From JAGSOU01 sp049974865 (GTDB lineage Bacteria; Pseudomonadota; Alphaproteobacteria; Rhodobacterales; Rhodobacteraceae): a stretch of DNA of 64,000 nucleotides. Below, one piece after another: positions 34,785-43,506 of this stretch; positions within the stretch are counted from its first letter, which is position 1; each line of letters starts with the position of its first letter. Both the position numbers and the translations under genes were made by a program. Location of the stretch: contig JBNGCX010000015.1 in the NCBI GenBank assembly GCA_049974865.1, forward strand, positions 1 through 64,000, written 5' to 3'. Below the pieces are notes generated by a model, which did no database searches, was not told the DNA's origin, and saw only the letters and a list, made by a program, of their open reading frames with translations.

Positions 34785-36179
34785 ATGTCGTCGGACACCG
34801 TCTCGCACAATAGATTTCTGCAGGGCCCGCTGGGGGCCATACTCGCCAAGACCGCCCTTCCCATCATTTTCGTGATGGGGTCGAGCGGCCTTATCGCCGT
34901 CGCTGATGCGGTCTTCCTGGGTGTCTATGTCGGCCCGGAGGCCCTTGGCGCGGTCACCCTGATGTTCCCGGTCTACATGGTGATTGTGGCGCTCTCGTCG
35001 CTGGTCGCGAGCGGGATGTCGAGTCTTCTGGCCCGACGGATCGGCGCCGGGCGGATCGTTGAGGCGCGGGCGGTCTTCGCCGGTGCGCATCTGCTTGCGC
35101 TGACGGTCAGCGCCGGTCTCATCGTCTTGTTCCTGGCCTTCGGGTCGGGCCTGACGCTACTGGCTGCGAACGGATCGGCATCGCTGGCCGAGATGGGGCA
35201 TGTCTATCTCGGGATATCGGTGCTGTCTTCGCCCGTGCTGTTCCTGTTGTCGGTCAATTCCGATGCGCTGCGCAGCGAGGGCCGGGCGGGGCTGATGGCG
35301 GGGATGAGCCTGCTGGTCTCCCTTGCCAATATCGGCCTGAACTACCTGCTGATCGCGCGCCTAGGGCTGGGCGTGGCAGGCTCGGCTTGGGGCACGGCGT
35401 TGGCCCAGGCGCTGGCGCTCGCGCTTCTTGCGCTGTTCCGCCTGCGCGGCAGGACCGACCTCTGGCCCGCCTGTCCGCCCGGCTGGAACCCGGTCGCGGG
35501 CTGGGGCCGCATGCTGGCCCTCGGCGCACCGCAAAGCCTTGGCTTCTTCGGCCTTGCGCTGGTCTCGGCCACGATTATCGCGGCGCTGCAGGTGGTGGGC
35601 AGCCAAGGCTACGATGCCACGGTGTCGGCCTATGGCATCATCACCCGGATCATGACCTTCGTCTTCCTGCCGCTTCTGGGGCTGAGCCAGGCGCTGCAAT
35701 CCGTCGTGGGCAACAATTTCGGCGCGGGCCAGCGGCGACGTTCGGTTGCCGTCCTGCGCATCGGGGTCGTTGCGGCGCTGCTCTATTGCGTCGTTGCGGA
35801 GGCCCTGCTCATCGGCCTGGCGCGTCCGATCGGCCTGCTTTTCGTCGAGGACGGCGCCGCAGCCCAGCAGGTGGCCCGGATCCTGCCGGTGATGGTCGCC
35901 ATGTATTTCCTCTCGGGGCCGCTGCTGATGATCGGCGCCTATTTCCAGGCGATCGGCGATGCCGGGCGGGCGGTGATCCTGAGCCTGTCGAAACCCTATC
36001 TTTTCACCCTGCCGCTGATCGGCCTCTTCGCCGTCCTCTTCGGCGAGCGCGGTATCTGGTACGCGGCGCCTGTGGCGGAACTCCTGCTGTTCGGCGTTAC
36101 GATGCTGGTCCTGGCAGGAACGGTGCGACGGGGCCTTGGCCCGGAGCTGTTGGCCGTCAGCAAGGAGAACACGAAATGA
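34785..36179 (+). CDS. MATE family multidrug/metabolite exporter
   Basis: A 464-residue inner-membrane protein with about 12 helices, cation-antiporter MATE type: GPLGAILAKTALPIIF at the start, a mid-protein loop between bundles (about 225-240) and a second copy of the fold with GAPQSLGFFGLALVSA and QSVVGNNFGAGQ. Substrate unknown. Coupled by ATGA to the small protein that follows. Lies just downstream of tRNA-Lys. Confidence 0.9.
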   Translation: MSSDTVSHNRFLQGPLGAILAKTALPIIFVMGSSGLIAVADAVFLGVYVGPEALGAVTLMFPVYMVIVALSSLVASGMSSLLARRIGAGRIVEARAVFAGAHLLALTVSAGLIVLFLAFGSGLTLLAANGSASLAEMGHVYLGISVLSSPVLFLLSVNSDALRSEGRAGLMAGMSLLVSLANIGLNYLLIARLGLGVAGSAWGTALAQALALALLALFRLRGRTDLWPACPPGWNPVAGWGRMLALGAPQSLGFFGLALVSATIIAALQVVGSQGYDATVSAYGIITRIMTFVFLPLLGLSQALQSVVGNNFGAGQRRRSVAVLRIGVVAALLYCVVAEALLIGLARPIGLLFVEDGAAAQQVARILPVMVAMYFLSGPLLMIGAYFQAIGDAGRAVILSLSKPYLFTLPLIGLFAVLFGERGIWYAAPVAELLLFGVTMLVLAGTVRRGLGPELLAVSKENTK

Positions 36180-36604
36180 AACCGGTATTGCCCTCCATCG
36201 AGGCCGCGAAGACGCAGGCCAAGGCCCTGCGGGCCCGGCTGGAAACCGAAGGCGTCGCCATCAGCCACGGCAAGGCGCTGGAGCTGGTCGCCCATCAATA
36301 CGGGTATCGCGACTGGAACACGCTGCATGCCGCGATCGGCAACCGGCCGCCTGTCCCGTGGAAGGTGGGCGACCGCGTGCGTGGCCGCTACCTGGGCCAG
36401 GGTTTCGTGGCCGAGATCGTTTCGGTGGAAAGACAGGGGGAGGGCTGGTTCCGCCTGTCGCTGGAGCTCGACGAGGCGGTGGATGTGGTCACCTTCGACA
36501 GCTTCTCCAATTACCGTAAGAGGGTGAGTGGCGTGGTCGGCCCGGGCGGCCTGTCGCGGGAAAAGACGTCGGACGGCCACCCGGTGCTTGAAGTGGAGGT
36601 GTGA
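36176..36604 (+). CDS. Glyoxalase_8-domain protein with C-terminal extension
   Basis: A 142-residue soluble protein. The first 55 residues match the small helical module sometimes called Glyoxalase_8 (AKTQAKALRARLETEG, then ISHGKALELVAHQYGYRDWN). The remainder looks like a small beta-barrel (VGDRVRGRYLGQGFVAEI) seen next to such modules. No enzymatic function is established. An AGGAG site and ATGA overlap tie it to the MATE exporter. Confidence 0.72.
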   Translation: MKPVLPSIEAAKTQAKALRARLETEGVAISHGKALELVAHQYGYRDWNTLHAAIGNRPPVPWKVGDRVRGRYLGQGFVAEIVSVERQGEGWFRLSLELDEAVDVVTFDSFSNYRKRVSGVVGPGGLSREKTSDGHPVLEVEV

Positions 36605-36655
36605 TCGCTGGCACCGGGGACGGCGCGGCTGGACGACCGGCCGGCCAGCGGGCGG

Positions 36656-37792
36656 TCACTCGATCCGGCGTTGCGTGACCCTTGCGCCGTCAGACAGGGC
36701 CGCCGAGGGATAGAGCACCACCGCGTCCCCCTCGCTCAGCCCGCCCACCACCTCGGCCGTGGTGCCGTTGTTATGGCCGATCTCCACCCGGTGGAGGCGG
36801 GCGGTCCCGTCTTCCACGCGGAACACGGCCCAGTCCGTGCCGGAGCGGAACAGGGCGCTGGACGGGACCTTCAGCGCCGAGGCCTCCTCCCAGACCACGA
36901 TCCGCACCTCCACGCGGTAGCCGTGGCCCAGCGTCGGGCGCGCCTCGGGCGGGTCGGTGAAGCGAATCACGACGTCCACGCGCTGTTCCTCGACCCCCAG
37001 GGCGGAATACTTGGTCACGCCGAAGGGATCGACGCGCACCACCTCGCCCGACAGGGCCTCCGGACCGCCCCAGTCCTCGATCCGCACGCGGTCGCCGGGG
37101 CTGACCTGCACCGCGTCCGAGGAAATGAGCTGCGCCACGATCTCGAGGTCGTTGTCGATATCGCCGATCTCGAGGATCGGGGTGCCGGCGGGCAGGGTGG
37201 TTTCGCTCTGCTGGATCACCCGCAGGATGCGCCCGTCGATGGGGGCGAAGATCGGGATTTCGTCGCTATAGCCGTTCTCCACCGGCGTGCGGGGGTCGAG
37301 ATCCTCGAACCCGATCAGCTGGGCGCGGGCGTTTTCCAACTCGGCCCGGCGGATGGCGATCGCGGCCTGGGCGGTGGCCAGGCGGGCCTCGGCGGCGCGG
37401 GCGGCGGTGCGGGCACGGTCGAGCGCGGCCTCGCTCACCGTTCCGCTGGCCTCCAGCTTGCTGGTGCGCTCCAGGTCGGACTGGGCGAGGTCGTAATCGG
37501 CCTGCGCCGCGTTCAGCTCGGCCCGGGTCAGGCGCAGCGCGGCCTCGGCGGCATGGACGGCGGCGCGTGCCTGTTCGCGGGTCCGCAGGTCCAGAACCTC
37601 GGGGCTGGTGGGCCGCATTTGCGCCACGATGGTCTTGTCGCGCTCGACCCGGTCGCCGGGGTCCACCCGGACCCGCATCAGGCGCCCGGCGACGGGGGTG
37701 GAGAGCACATAGGCGTCGTGCACGCGCGTGCGCCCCTCCTCGTCGATGGTCACCCGCATCGGCCCGCGGCTGACCTGCCCCATGTCCACCAT
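36656..37792 (-). CDS. HlyD family efflux adaptor, body only (5' end frameshifted)
   Basis: 378 residues of a periplasmic adaptor (membrane fusion protein) for the ABC exporter encoded upstream: a lipoyl-like half (STPVAGRLMRVRVDPGDRV), a coiled-coil hairpin (about 75-150, rich in Ala/Glu/Arg), the second lipoyl half and beta-barrel domains. The expected N-terminal anchor is encoded at 37792-37911 in another frame because of a 14-bp tandem duplication. The ATG at 37792 overlaps the premature stop (TGATG), so reinitiation could make a form without anchor, which would stay in the cytoplasm. Confidence 0.8.
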   Translation of the reverse strand: MVDMGQVSRGPMRVTIDEEGRTRVHDAYVLSTPVAGRLMRVRVDPGDRVERDKTIVAQMRPTSPEVLDLRTREQARAAVHAAEAALRLTRAELNAAQADYDLAQSDLERTSKLEASGTVSEAALDRARTAARAAEARLATAQAAIAIRRAELENARAQLIGFEDLDPRTPVENGYSDEIPIFAPIDGRILRVIQQSETTLPAGTPILEIGDIDNDLEIVAQLISSDAVQVSPGDRVRIEDWGGPEALSGEVVRVDPFGVTKYSALGVEEQRVDVVIRFTDPPEARPTLGHGYRVEVRIVVWEEASALKVPSSALFRSGTDWAVFRVEDGTARLHRVEIGHNNGTTAEVVGGLSEGDAVVLYPSAALSDGARVTQRRIE

Positions 37793-37911
37793 CAGCGGGC
37801 GCGGCCAGAAGGCGGCGGCCAGAAGGCGGCGGCCAGGGTGGCGGCGATGAGGCCCAACGCCAAGAGCGTCAGGAGGGTGCGCGAGCGCTTCTTGCGAACT
37901 GCCATGATCAT
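37792..37911 (-). pseudogene. N-terminal anchor fragment of the HlyD adaptor gene
   Basis: 39 codons: a basic start (MIMAVRKKRSRT), a membrane helix (LLTLLALGLIAATLAAAFW), then out-of-frame residues and a TGA. Removing one 14-bp unit of the duplication joins this frame to the adaptor body with a normal sequence (AFWPRPLMVDMG). The ATG at 37911 overlaps the permease stop (ATGA), showing it was the true start of the adaptor. Confidence 0.8.
37801..37836. repeat. 14-bp tandem duplication in the HlyD adaptor gene
   Basis: The plus strand has 14-base periodicity across 36 bases (about 2.6 copies; unit CAGAAGGCGGCGGC at 37806-37819 and 37820-37833). Fourteen is not a multiple of three, so the extra copy shifts the frame of the minus-strand gene. 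Confidence 0.9.
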
Positions 37912-40274
37912 TCCCGTGTCTTGAGGGCCTCGACGAGGTCGGCCCGGTCGAGGTCGCGTTTCACCAGCCAGCCCGAGATCGCCGCCGCGCCGAGGACAAA
38001 CAGCATGGCCGAGCCGAAGCTTGCAGGATCGAAGATCGCCGGAATCTGGTAAAGCTCGGTCGAAAAGCCTTCGGCGATGGCGAAGGACAGGTAGTAGCCC
38101 AGCACTCCGGCCAACGGCAGCGCCAGCAGCGTCACCACGGCAAGCTCTCCCAGCAGCACGAAGCCTGCCTCGCCGCGGGTGAAGCCGATCACCCTCAGGC
38201 TGGCAAGATCGCGGGCGCGCTCGGCATAGGCGATGCGGGCGGCGTTGTAGATGATGCCGAAGGTGATCACAAAGGCCAAGGTCCCCATGACGTAACGCAT
38301 GGCGCCCGCGCCGGTGTTCATCAGGGTGACCACGGCCTCGCGGGCCTCGGATTTCCGGCTGAGCCCGGCCACGGTGGGCATGTCGCGCAGGGTGCGGAAG
38401 ATGTCCCGCGCGTGATTTTCGTCGATATCCAGGTAGGCGCCGGTCACGCGGTGCGGCTCTCCCAGCACGCGGTTCAGGGCCGAAAGCTCCATGAAGGCCG
38501 GCGCGCCCAGCAGCGTCTCGGCGATCCCGGCCACCGGGACCTGGAAGACCGGCTGGGCGCCTTCGCGCAACTCGATGGTCAGGGTCTCTCCGGGGCGGAT
38601 TTCCAGGATTCTCGCCAGGGTACTGGAGAGGACGATGCCGCTTTTCGGCATGGTGACCGGCCGCGTTTCGCTGTCGACCGCCCGGTTCAGCACCGCGCCG
38701 GCGGGCAGGCCGCTGATCGAGCCGCGGTGGCTGTTCGGGCCGTTTCGCAACACGACGGACGCGTAGCGCACGGGCTCGGCATAGATCACGCCGGGCATCC
38801 GGTGCAGCTCGAACAGGGTCTTGTCGCTGACCGGGTTGGTGAAGGTGACGTTGACGTCGCTGCGGTCGACCACGCCGAAGGTCACCTCGATCGCCCGGTC
38901 GAAGCCGTCATAGATGGTGAGCATCGACAGCGACAGCCCCATCCCCAGCGTGATGCCCAGAACCGCCCCGGCCATGCGCAGCGGCTGGCGCGTCAGGCGG
39001 CGGAAGACCATCCGGCTGGGCTGGTCGAGCGGCCGGATCAGCCAGGCCCCGATCCGGCCCGTGCGGCTGAAATCGGCCGGTGCCGGCGGCCGCATGGCCG
39101 CGGCCGGCGTCAACGCGAAGACCCGGCGCAGAACGAACATCCCGCCCGCCGAGGCGGCGAAGATGCTGACCGTCACCCCCGTCAGGAAAGACCCGGGCGA
39201 AAGCTGGAACACGAGGAAGGGGAACTTGTAATAGGCGGTGTAGATCCCGATCAGCGCCCGCCCCGCCGCGATGCCGCCCAGGCATCCCGCCGCCGCGCCG
39301 CCGGCGGCGATGGCCAGCACCAGCTTGAAGTAATGCGTGCCGACCTCGGCATTGGTGTAGCCGAAGGCCTTCATGAGGCCGATTTCCTCGCGCTCGGACT
39401 GCACCATGCGGGTGATGACGATGTAGAGCAGGAAGGCCGCCACGGCGAGGAAGATCGGCGGCACCACCACCGCCCCGGCCTTCAGCCCGGTGATCTCTTC
39501 GCTGATGAAGCGGTTCGAGAAGTGATCGACCAGCCCGTAGGCGCCCTGCCCGCCATAGGGTTCTAGCAGCCGGTCTACCGCGTCCAGCACCGCCGGTTCG
39601 TCGGCGCCGCGGGCCAGCGACAGCAGCGCCTCGTTAAAGGCGCCCTCCATGTCATAGGCCGCAGACAGCGCGGTGCGGCTCATCCAGATCACGCCGAAAC
39701 GCGCATCGTCCGGCACCAGCTCTCCCGGGGCGGTGGTGTAGAGAAACTCGGGCGCCTGAGCCAAGCCCACGATGCGGAAGCTGCGCCGCGCGCCGTTCAT
39801 GGTGGCGCGCAGGGTGTCGCCGGGGCGCAGGCCATGGGCCTCGGCGAAGCTGTTGAGCAGCAGGATCTCGTCGCTGCGGTCGGCGTTCAGCCGCCGGCCG
39901 TCCTTGAGGTAGATGTCGTTCAGTGCGGGCGCGCCGCGGTCGGGCAGCGAGACCGCCTTTGCCTGAACCGGCAGGTCGCGATCGGGCAGGTGGATCAGCG
40001 CGCTGCCCGTCACCCGCCCCTCGGCGGCCGCGACGCCCGGGATGGCGGCCAGCCGCTGCACGATCCGCTGGGGCGCGCGTGCGGCGGGGGCGAAAACATC
40101 GGCCAGCCTGTAGCGCTCGTAATAGGCGCGGCGGGTCTCGCTGAGCGAATTGACCAGCCCGGTCATCATCACCAGCATCAGCACGCCGACCGCGATCACC
40201 GCGCCGATGGCGACGGCCTGGCCCTTCATGCGCCACAGGTCGCGCAGGAGCTTGCGGTCCAGCGGGCTCACCAT
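37908..40274 (-). CDS. ABC transporter permease, FtsX/MacB type
   Basis: A 788-residue membrane protein with two FtsX-like units: a helix at about 20-42, a large periplasmic domain, three helices at about 265-400, then a second helix (about 445) with another periplasmic domain and three C-terminal helices. It overlaps the ATPase by 7 nt and the adaptor by 4 nt. The trio (ATPase, FtsX permease, HlyD adaptor) resembles DevBCA-type exporters. Cargo unknown. Confidence 0.88.
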   Translation of the reverse strand: MVSPLDRKLLRDLWRMKGQAVAIGAVIAVGVLMLVMMTGLVNSLSETRRAYYERYRLADVFAPAARAPQRIVQRLAAIPGVAAAEGRVTGSALIHLPDRDLPVQAKAVSLPDRGAPALNDIYLKDGRRLNADRSDEILLLNSFAEAHGLRPGDTLRATMNGARRSFRIVGLAQAPEFLYTTAPGELVPDDARFGVIWMSRTALSAAYDMEGAFNEALLSLARGADEPAVLDAVDRLLEPYGGQGAYGLVDHFSNRFISEEITGLKAGAVVVPPIFLAVAAFLLYIVITRMVQSEREEIGLMKAFGYTNAEVGTHYFKLVLAIAAGGAAAGCLGGIAAGRALIGIYTAYYKFPFLVFQLSPGSFLTGVTVSIFAASAGGMFVLRRVFALTPAAAMRPPAPADFSRTGRIGAWLIRPLDQPSRMVFRRLTRQPLRMAGAVLGITLGMGLSLSMLTIYDGFDRAIEVTFGVVDRSDVNVTFTNPVSDKTLFELHRMPGVIYAEPVRYASVVLRNGPNSHRGSISGLPAGAVLNRAVDSETRPVTMPKSGIVLSSTLARILEIRPGETLTIELREGAQPVFQVPVAGIAETLLGAPAFMELSALNRVLGEPHRVTGAYLDIDENHARDIFRTLRDMPTVAGLSRKSEAREAVVTLMNTGAGAMRYVMGTLAFVITFGIIYNAARIAYAERARDLASLRVIGFTRGEAGFVLLGELAVVTLLALPLAGVLGYYLSFAIAEGFSTELYQIPAIFDPASFGSAMLFVLGAAAISGWLVKRDLDRADLVEALKTRE

Positions 40275-40996
40275 TCCAGCTCCGACGGGTCGAGCTTGGT
40301 CTCGTTCACCACCACTTCGCGAATTTTGCCGTCGGCGAAATGGATCACCCGGTCGGCGATGCCGGCGGTGGCCGCGGCATGGGTGACGATCAGCACGGTC
40401 GAGCCCAGCTTCTCGTTCACGTCGCACAGCACCTTCAGCACGTTGCGCCCGGTCGATATGTCGAGCGCGCCGGTGGGTTCGTCGCAGAACAGCACCGTCG
40501 GCTGCTTGGCGATGGCGCGGGCGATGGCGACGCGCTGCTGCTCGCCGCCCGAAAGCTGGGCCGGGAAATGATCGACGCGCTCGCGCAGGCCGACCAGTGC
40601 GAGCGCCTCGTCCGGGTCCATCGGGTCCTCGGCGATCTCGGTGACCAGCTCCACGTTCTCATGGGCGGTCAGGCTGGGCATCAGGTTGTAGAACTGGAAG
40701 ACGAAGCCGACATGCTCGCGACGATAATGCGTGAGCTCGGCGTCGGTCATTTCCGAAAGGCAGTGATCGCGGTAATGGACCTCGCCCTCGGTGCCGCGGT
40801 CCAGACCGCCGATGATGTTCAGCAGCGTGGACTTGCCGCTGCCCGAGGGGCCCAGCAGCACCACGATCTCGCCATCGGGAATCTCCAGGTCGACGCCGCG
40901 CAGGGCATGCACGGCGGAATGGCCCTTGCCATAAACCTTGGTCAGCCCTTTGGTGATGAAGGCAAGGTCCTGGGGCGTTTCGGCCGGCTTGTCCAA
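40268..40996 (-). CDS. ABC transporter ATP-binding protein, MacB/LolD type
   Basis: A 242-residue ATPase: Walker A GPSGSGKST near residue 43, signature LSGGEQQRVAIAR near 146, Walker B VLFCDEPTGALD near 167 and switch His in VTHAAA. The FCDEPTGALD wording is typical of MacB/LolD-class exporters. Start taken as TTG at 40996 (AAAAGG 7 nt upstream); a GTG at 41020 would add 8 residues. First gene of the efflux operon. Confidence 0.9.
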   Translation of the reverse strand: MDKPAETPQDLAFITKGLTKVYGKGHSAVHALRGVDLEIPDGEIVVLLGPSGSGKSTLLNIIGGLDRGTEGEVHYRDHCLSEMTDAELTHYRREHVGFVFQFYNLMPSLTAHENVELVTEIAEDPMDPDEALALVGLRERVDHFPAQLSGGEQQRVAIARAIAKQPTVLFCDEPTGALDISTGRNVLKVLCDVNEKLGSTVLIVTHAAATAGIADRVIHFADGKIREVVVNETKLDPSELEW

Positions 40997-41081
40997 GGGG
41001 CACCTTTTCCGCGGGGTCACTCCCGCCCGAGGTTACGGGCCGGGAGGCGGGAGGGAAAGCCCGCAACCCCCGGCACGCGGG

Positions 41082-42359
41082 TCATTCCTTCACATAGGCT
41101 TGGCCATCGGCTGCCGGCGGCCGCGACCGGCCGATCAGGCCGGCCACCACGATGATGGTGGCGATATAGGGCGACATGGCCAGGAATTCCGACGGGATCG
41201 GGGTGTTCAGCAGCGCCAGTTTCTGCTGCAGCGAATCCGCGAAGCCGAAGACCAGCGCCGCCATCAGCGCGCCCACCGGGTGCCAGCGCCCGAAGATCAT
41301 CGCAGCGAGGCCGATATAGCCCCGCCCGCCGGTCATGTTCTCGTCGAACCGCCCGACCGAGCCCAGCGTGAACCACGCCCCGCCGAACCCGGCCACCATG
41401 CCCGCCATGGTCACGTTGATATAGCGGGTGCGGAAGACGTTGATGCCCAGCGTGTCGGCGGCGCGCGGATGCTCGCCCACCGAGCGGGCGCGCAGGCCCA
41501 TCCTTGTGTAGAACAGGTAATAGGTGGCCACCGAGACCATGATGATCGCGCCGTAGACGAAGATGTTCTGGTTGAACAGCACCGGTCCGACCACCGGCAG
41601 ATCGCCCAGCAGCGGGATCTTGACGGGGCGGAAGACCGGCGCGTTGTTCAGAAAGCGGTACTCGGAATAGACCTGCGAGCTGACATAGGAGGTCACCCCG
41701 AGCACGAAGAGGTTGATGACCACGCCCGCGATGATCTGGTCCACCCGGTAGGTCACCACCAGCGCGGCCAGGATGAAGCCGAACAGCCCGCCGATGGCCA
41801 CCGCCGCCGCCAGCCCGCCGAGCCCGCCCAGCAGCGACCCGACCAGCGCGCCGGTGAAGGCGCCGGCCAGCAGCATGCCCTCGATGGCGATGTTGATCAC
41901 GGCCACGCGCTCGGACAGCACGCCGGCAAGGCCCCCCAGCGCGATGGGCACGGCGCGCACCACCGTCGCCTGAAGCATGCCGGTCAGAGAGAAGGATTTC
42001 CCCGCCGTTGCCCAGACGAGGAAGGCCGCCACCGCCAGGAACAGGCCGAAGCCCAGCGACAGGCTGGTCCAGCGCACGCCGCCCCGAAGGTACTGGCGCG
42101 CGCCCAGGAAGGCCAGGACCGCCGCCGCGATGTAGCTGAAGGGCAGGGCCGGCACCACCAGGTTGGGCAGGGCGAAGGGTTCGTTCGGCCGCGACAGGCG
42201 GAAGGTGGCGTCTCCTTCCAGGCCCGGCGCGAAGACCACTGCCACGAGGGCGGCCAGCCCCAGCAGGACGGCGCCGGTGATGCGGGCCTGTCGCTGGCGG
42301 CCTTTCCCGTGGAGCTGCGGCCCCGGGGCAATCGTCTCTGCCTCTACTTGGCTGGTCAT
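41082..42359 (-). CDS. ABC importer permease (BMP/nucleoside type)
   Basis: A 425-residue branched-chain/ribose-class permease with about ten helices and a basic cytoplasmic N-terminus. The conserved NIAIEGMLLAGAFTGAL segment is near residue 155. Last gene of the BMP-type importer operon, 7 nt after the sister permease. Such systems import nucleosides or related compounds. Confidence 0.9.
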   Translation of the reverse strand: MTSQVEAETIAPGPQLHGKGRQRQARITGAVLLGLAALVAVVFAPGLEGDATFRLSRPNEPFALPNLVVPALPFSYIAAAVLAFLGARQYLRGGVRWTSLSLGFGLFLAVAAFLVWATAGKSFSLTGMLQATVVRAVPIALGGLAGVLSERVAVINIAIEGMLLAGAFTGALVGSLLGGLGGLAAAVAIGGLFGFILAALVVTYRVDQIIAGVVINLFVLGVTSYVSSQVYSEYRFLNNAPVFRPVKIPLLGDLPVVGPVLFNQNIFVYGAIIMVSVATYYLFYTRMGLRARSVGEHPRAADTLGINVFRTRYINVTMAGMVAGFGGAWFTLGSVGRFDENMTGGRGYIGLAAMIFGRWHPVGALMAALVFGFADSLQQKLALLNTPIPSEFLAMSPYIATIIVVAGLIGRSRPPAADGQAYVKE

Positions 42360-42366
42360 GATGCGC

Positions 42367-43506
42367 TCACTCCTTCGATGGCTTGGTCAGCTTGCTGAAG
42401 CCCCAAGGGAAAAGGGTTCGCACCAGAAGCGGCGCGGCGATGAAGATGATGATCAGCGCCTGGATGATGCTGATCAGGTCGATGCTGACGCCGGCATCCA
42501 CCTGCATCTGCCGCCCCCCGGCCTCGAGCGCGCCGAAGAGCAGCCCGGCCAGCAGCACGCCGACCGGATGCGACCGGCCCAGCAGCGCCACCGAGATCGC
42601 GTCGAACCCGATCCCGGCCGAGAAACCCGGCGTCGCGCGGCCCAGCACGCCCAGCACTTGGTTGGCGCCGGCGAGTCCGGCCAGGGCCCCGGCCAGTCCC
42701 ATCACCAGGACGATCAGCACACCCGCGCGCATGCCGGCATAGCGTGCCGCATCCGGGCTTTCGCCGCTAGTGCGGAACTCGAACCCCAGCCGGGTCTTGA
42801 ACAGCAGCCAGTAGACGATGGCCACCGCCGCCAGCATCAGGAAAATCCCCGCGTGAATGCGCAGGTTGGGGTCGAGGAAGCTCAGCAGGCGCGGCAGCTC
42901 CGCGCTGTCCAGAACCGATTTCGACACCGGGTCGGCGCGGCCCTCGCGCTGGATGAAGGGCAGGCGCAGCATGTAGTCGATCAGGCGGAAGGAAATCAGG
43001 TTGAGCATAATGGTGGAGATCACCTCATGCGCCCCGGTCGCGGCCCGCAACCAGCCCGCGATCGAGGCATAAAGCCCCCCGGCCACCGCCCCCGCCAGCA
43101 GCGCCAGCGGCAGGTGGATCGCCGCGGGAAGCCCGGGAAAACTGAAGCCCACGATGACCGTGGCCATGCCGCCGACCAGGATCTGCCCCTCGGCGCCGAT
43201 ATTGAACAGCCCGGCGCGGAAGCCCAGCGCCAGGCCCAGCCCCGCCAGGGTCAGCGGCGCGGCGGCGGTCAGCGTTTCCGAGATCGCGTTGAGCGAGCCG
43301 ACCGAGCCCTCCAGCAGCGCCACGTAGGAGCGGCCGATCGTGGGCAGGTCCACATTGGTGGCCAGCATGGTCAGGGCGCCCAGGATCAGGGCCACGATGA
43401 CTGCGAAGACCGGCACCACCACCAGGTCCTCGAAGGCGGCGCGGTCGGGCGCGGCGCGTTCGAGCAGGTTCTCGGAAAGTTTGTCTGTGGGGTCCTGATA
43501 CTTCAT
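42367..43506 (-). CDS. ABC importer permease (BMP/nucleoside type)
   Basis: A 379-residue membrane permease, partner of the previous one, with the family segment FNIGAEGQILVGGMATVIV near residue 100. Overlaps the ATPase gene by 4 nt (ATGA), pointing to coupled translation. Confidence 0.9.
   Translation of the reverse strand: MKYQDPTDKLSENLLERAAPDRAAFEDLVVVPVFAVIVALILGALTMLATNVDLPTIGRSYVALLEGSVGSLNAISETLTAAAPLTLAGLGLALGFRAGLFNIGAEGQILVGGMATVIVGFSFPGLPAAIHLPLALLAGAVAGGLYASIAGWLRAATGAHEVISTIMLNLISFRLIDYMLRLPFIQREGRADPVSKSVLDSAELPRLLSFLDPNLRIHAGIFLMLAAVAIVYWLLFKTRLGFEFRTSGESPDAARYAGMRAGVLIVLVMGLAGALAGLAGANQVLGVLGRATPGFSAGIGFDAISVALLGRSHPVGVLLAGLLFGALEAGGRQMQVDAGVSIDLISIIQALIIIFIAAPLLVRTLFPWGFSKLTKPSKE

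Noticed and set aside
34343..34867. Minus-strand open frame ending in RAGFEPATH
   Set aside because: This ending is the reverse translation of a tRNA T-arm, a common false gene; the rest has no family likeness.
34305..36660. Genomic island inserted at tRNA-Lys
   Set aside because: No integrase gene and no repeat of the tRNA 3' end were found in the following sequence.
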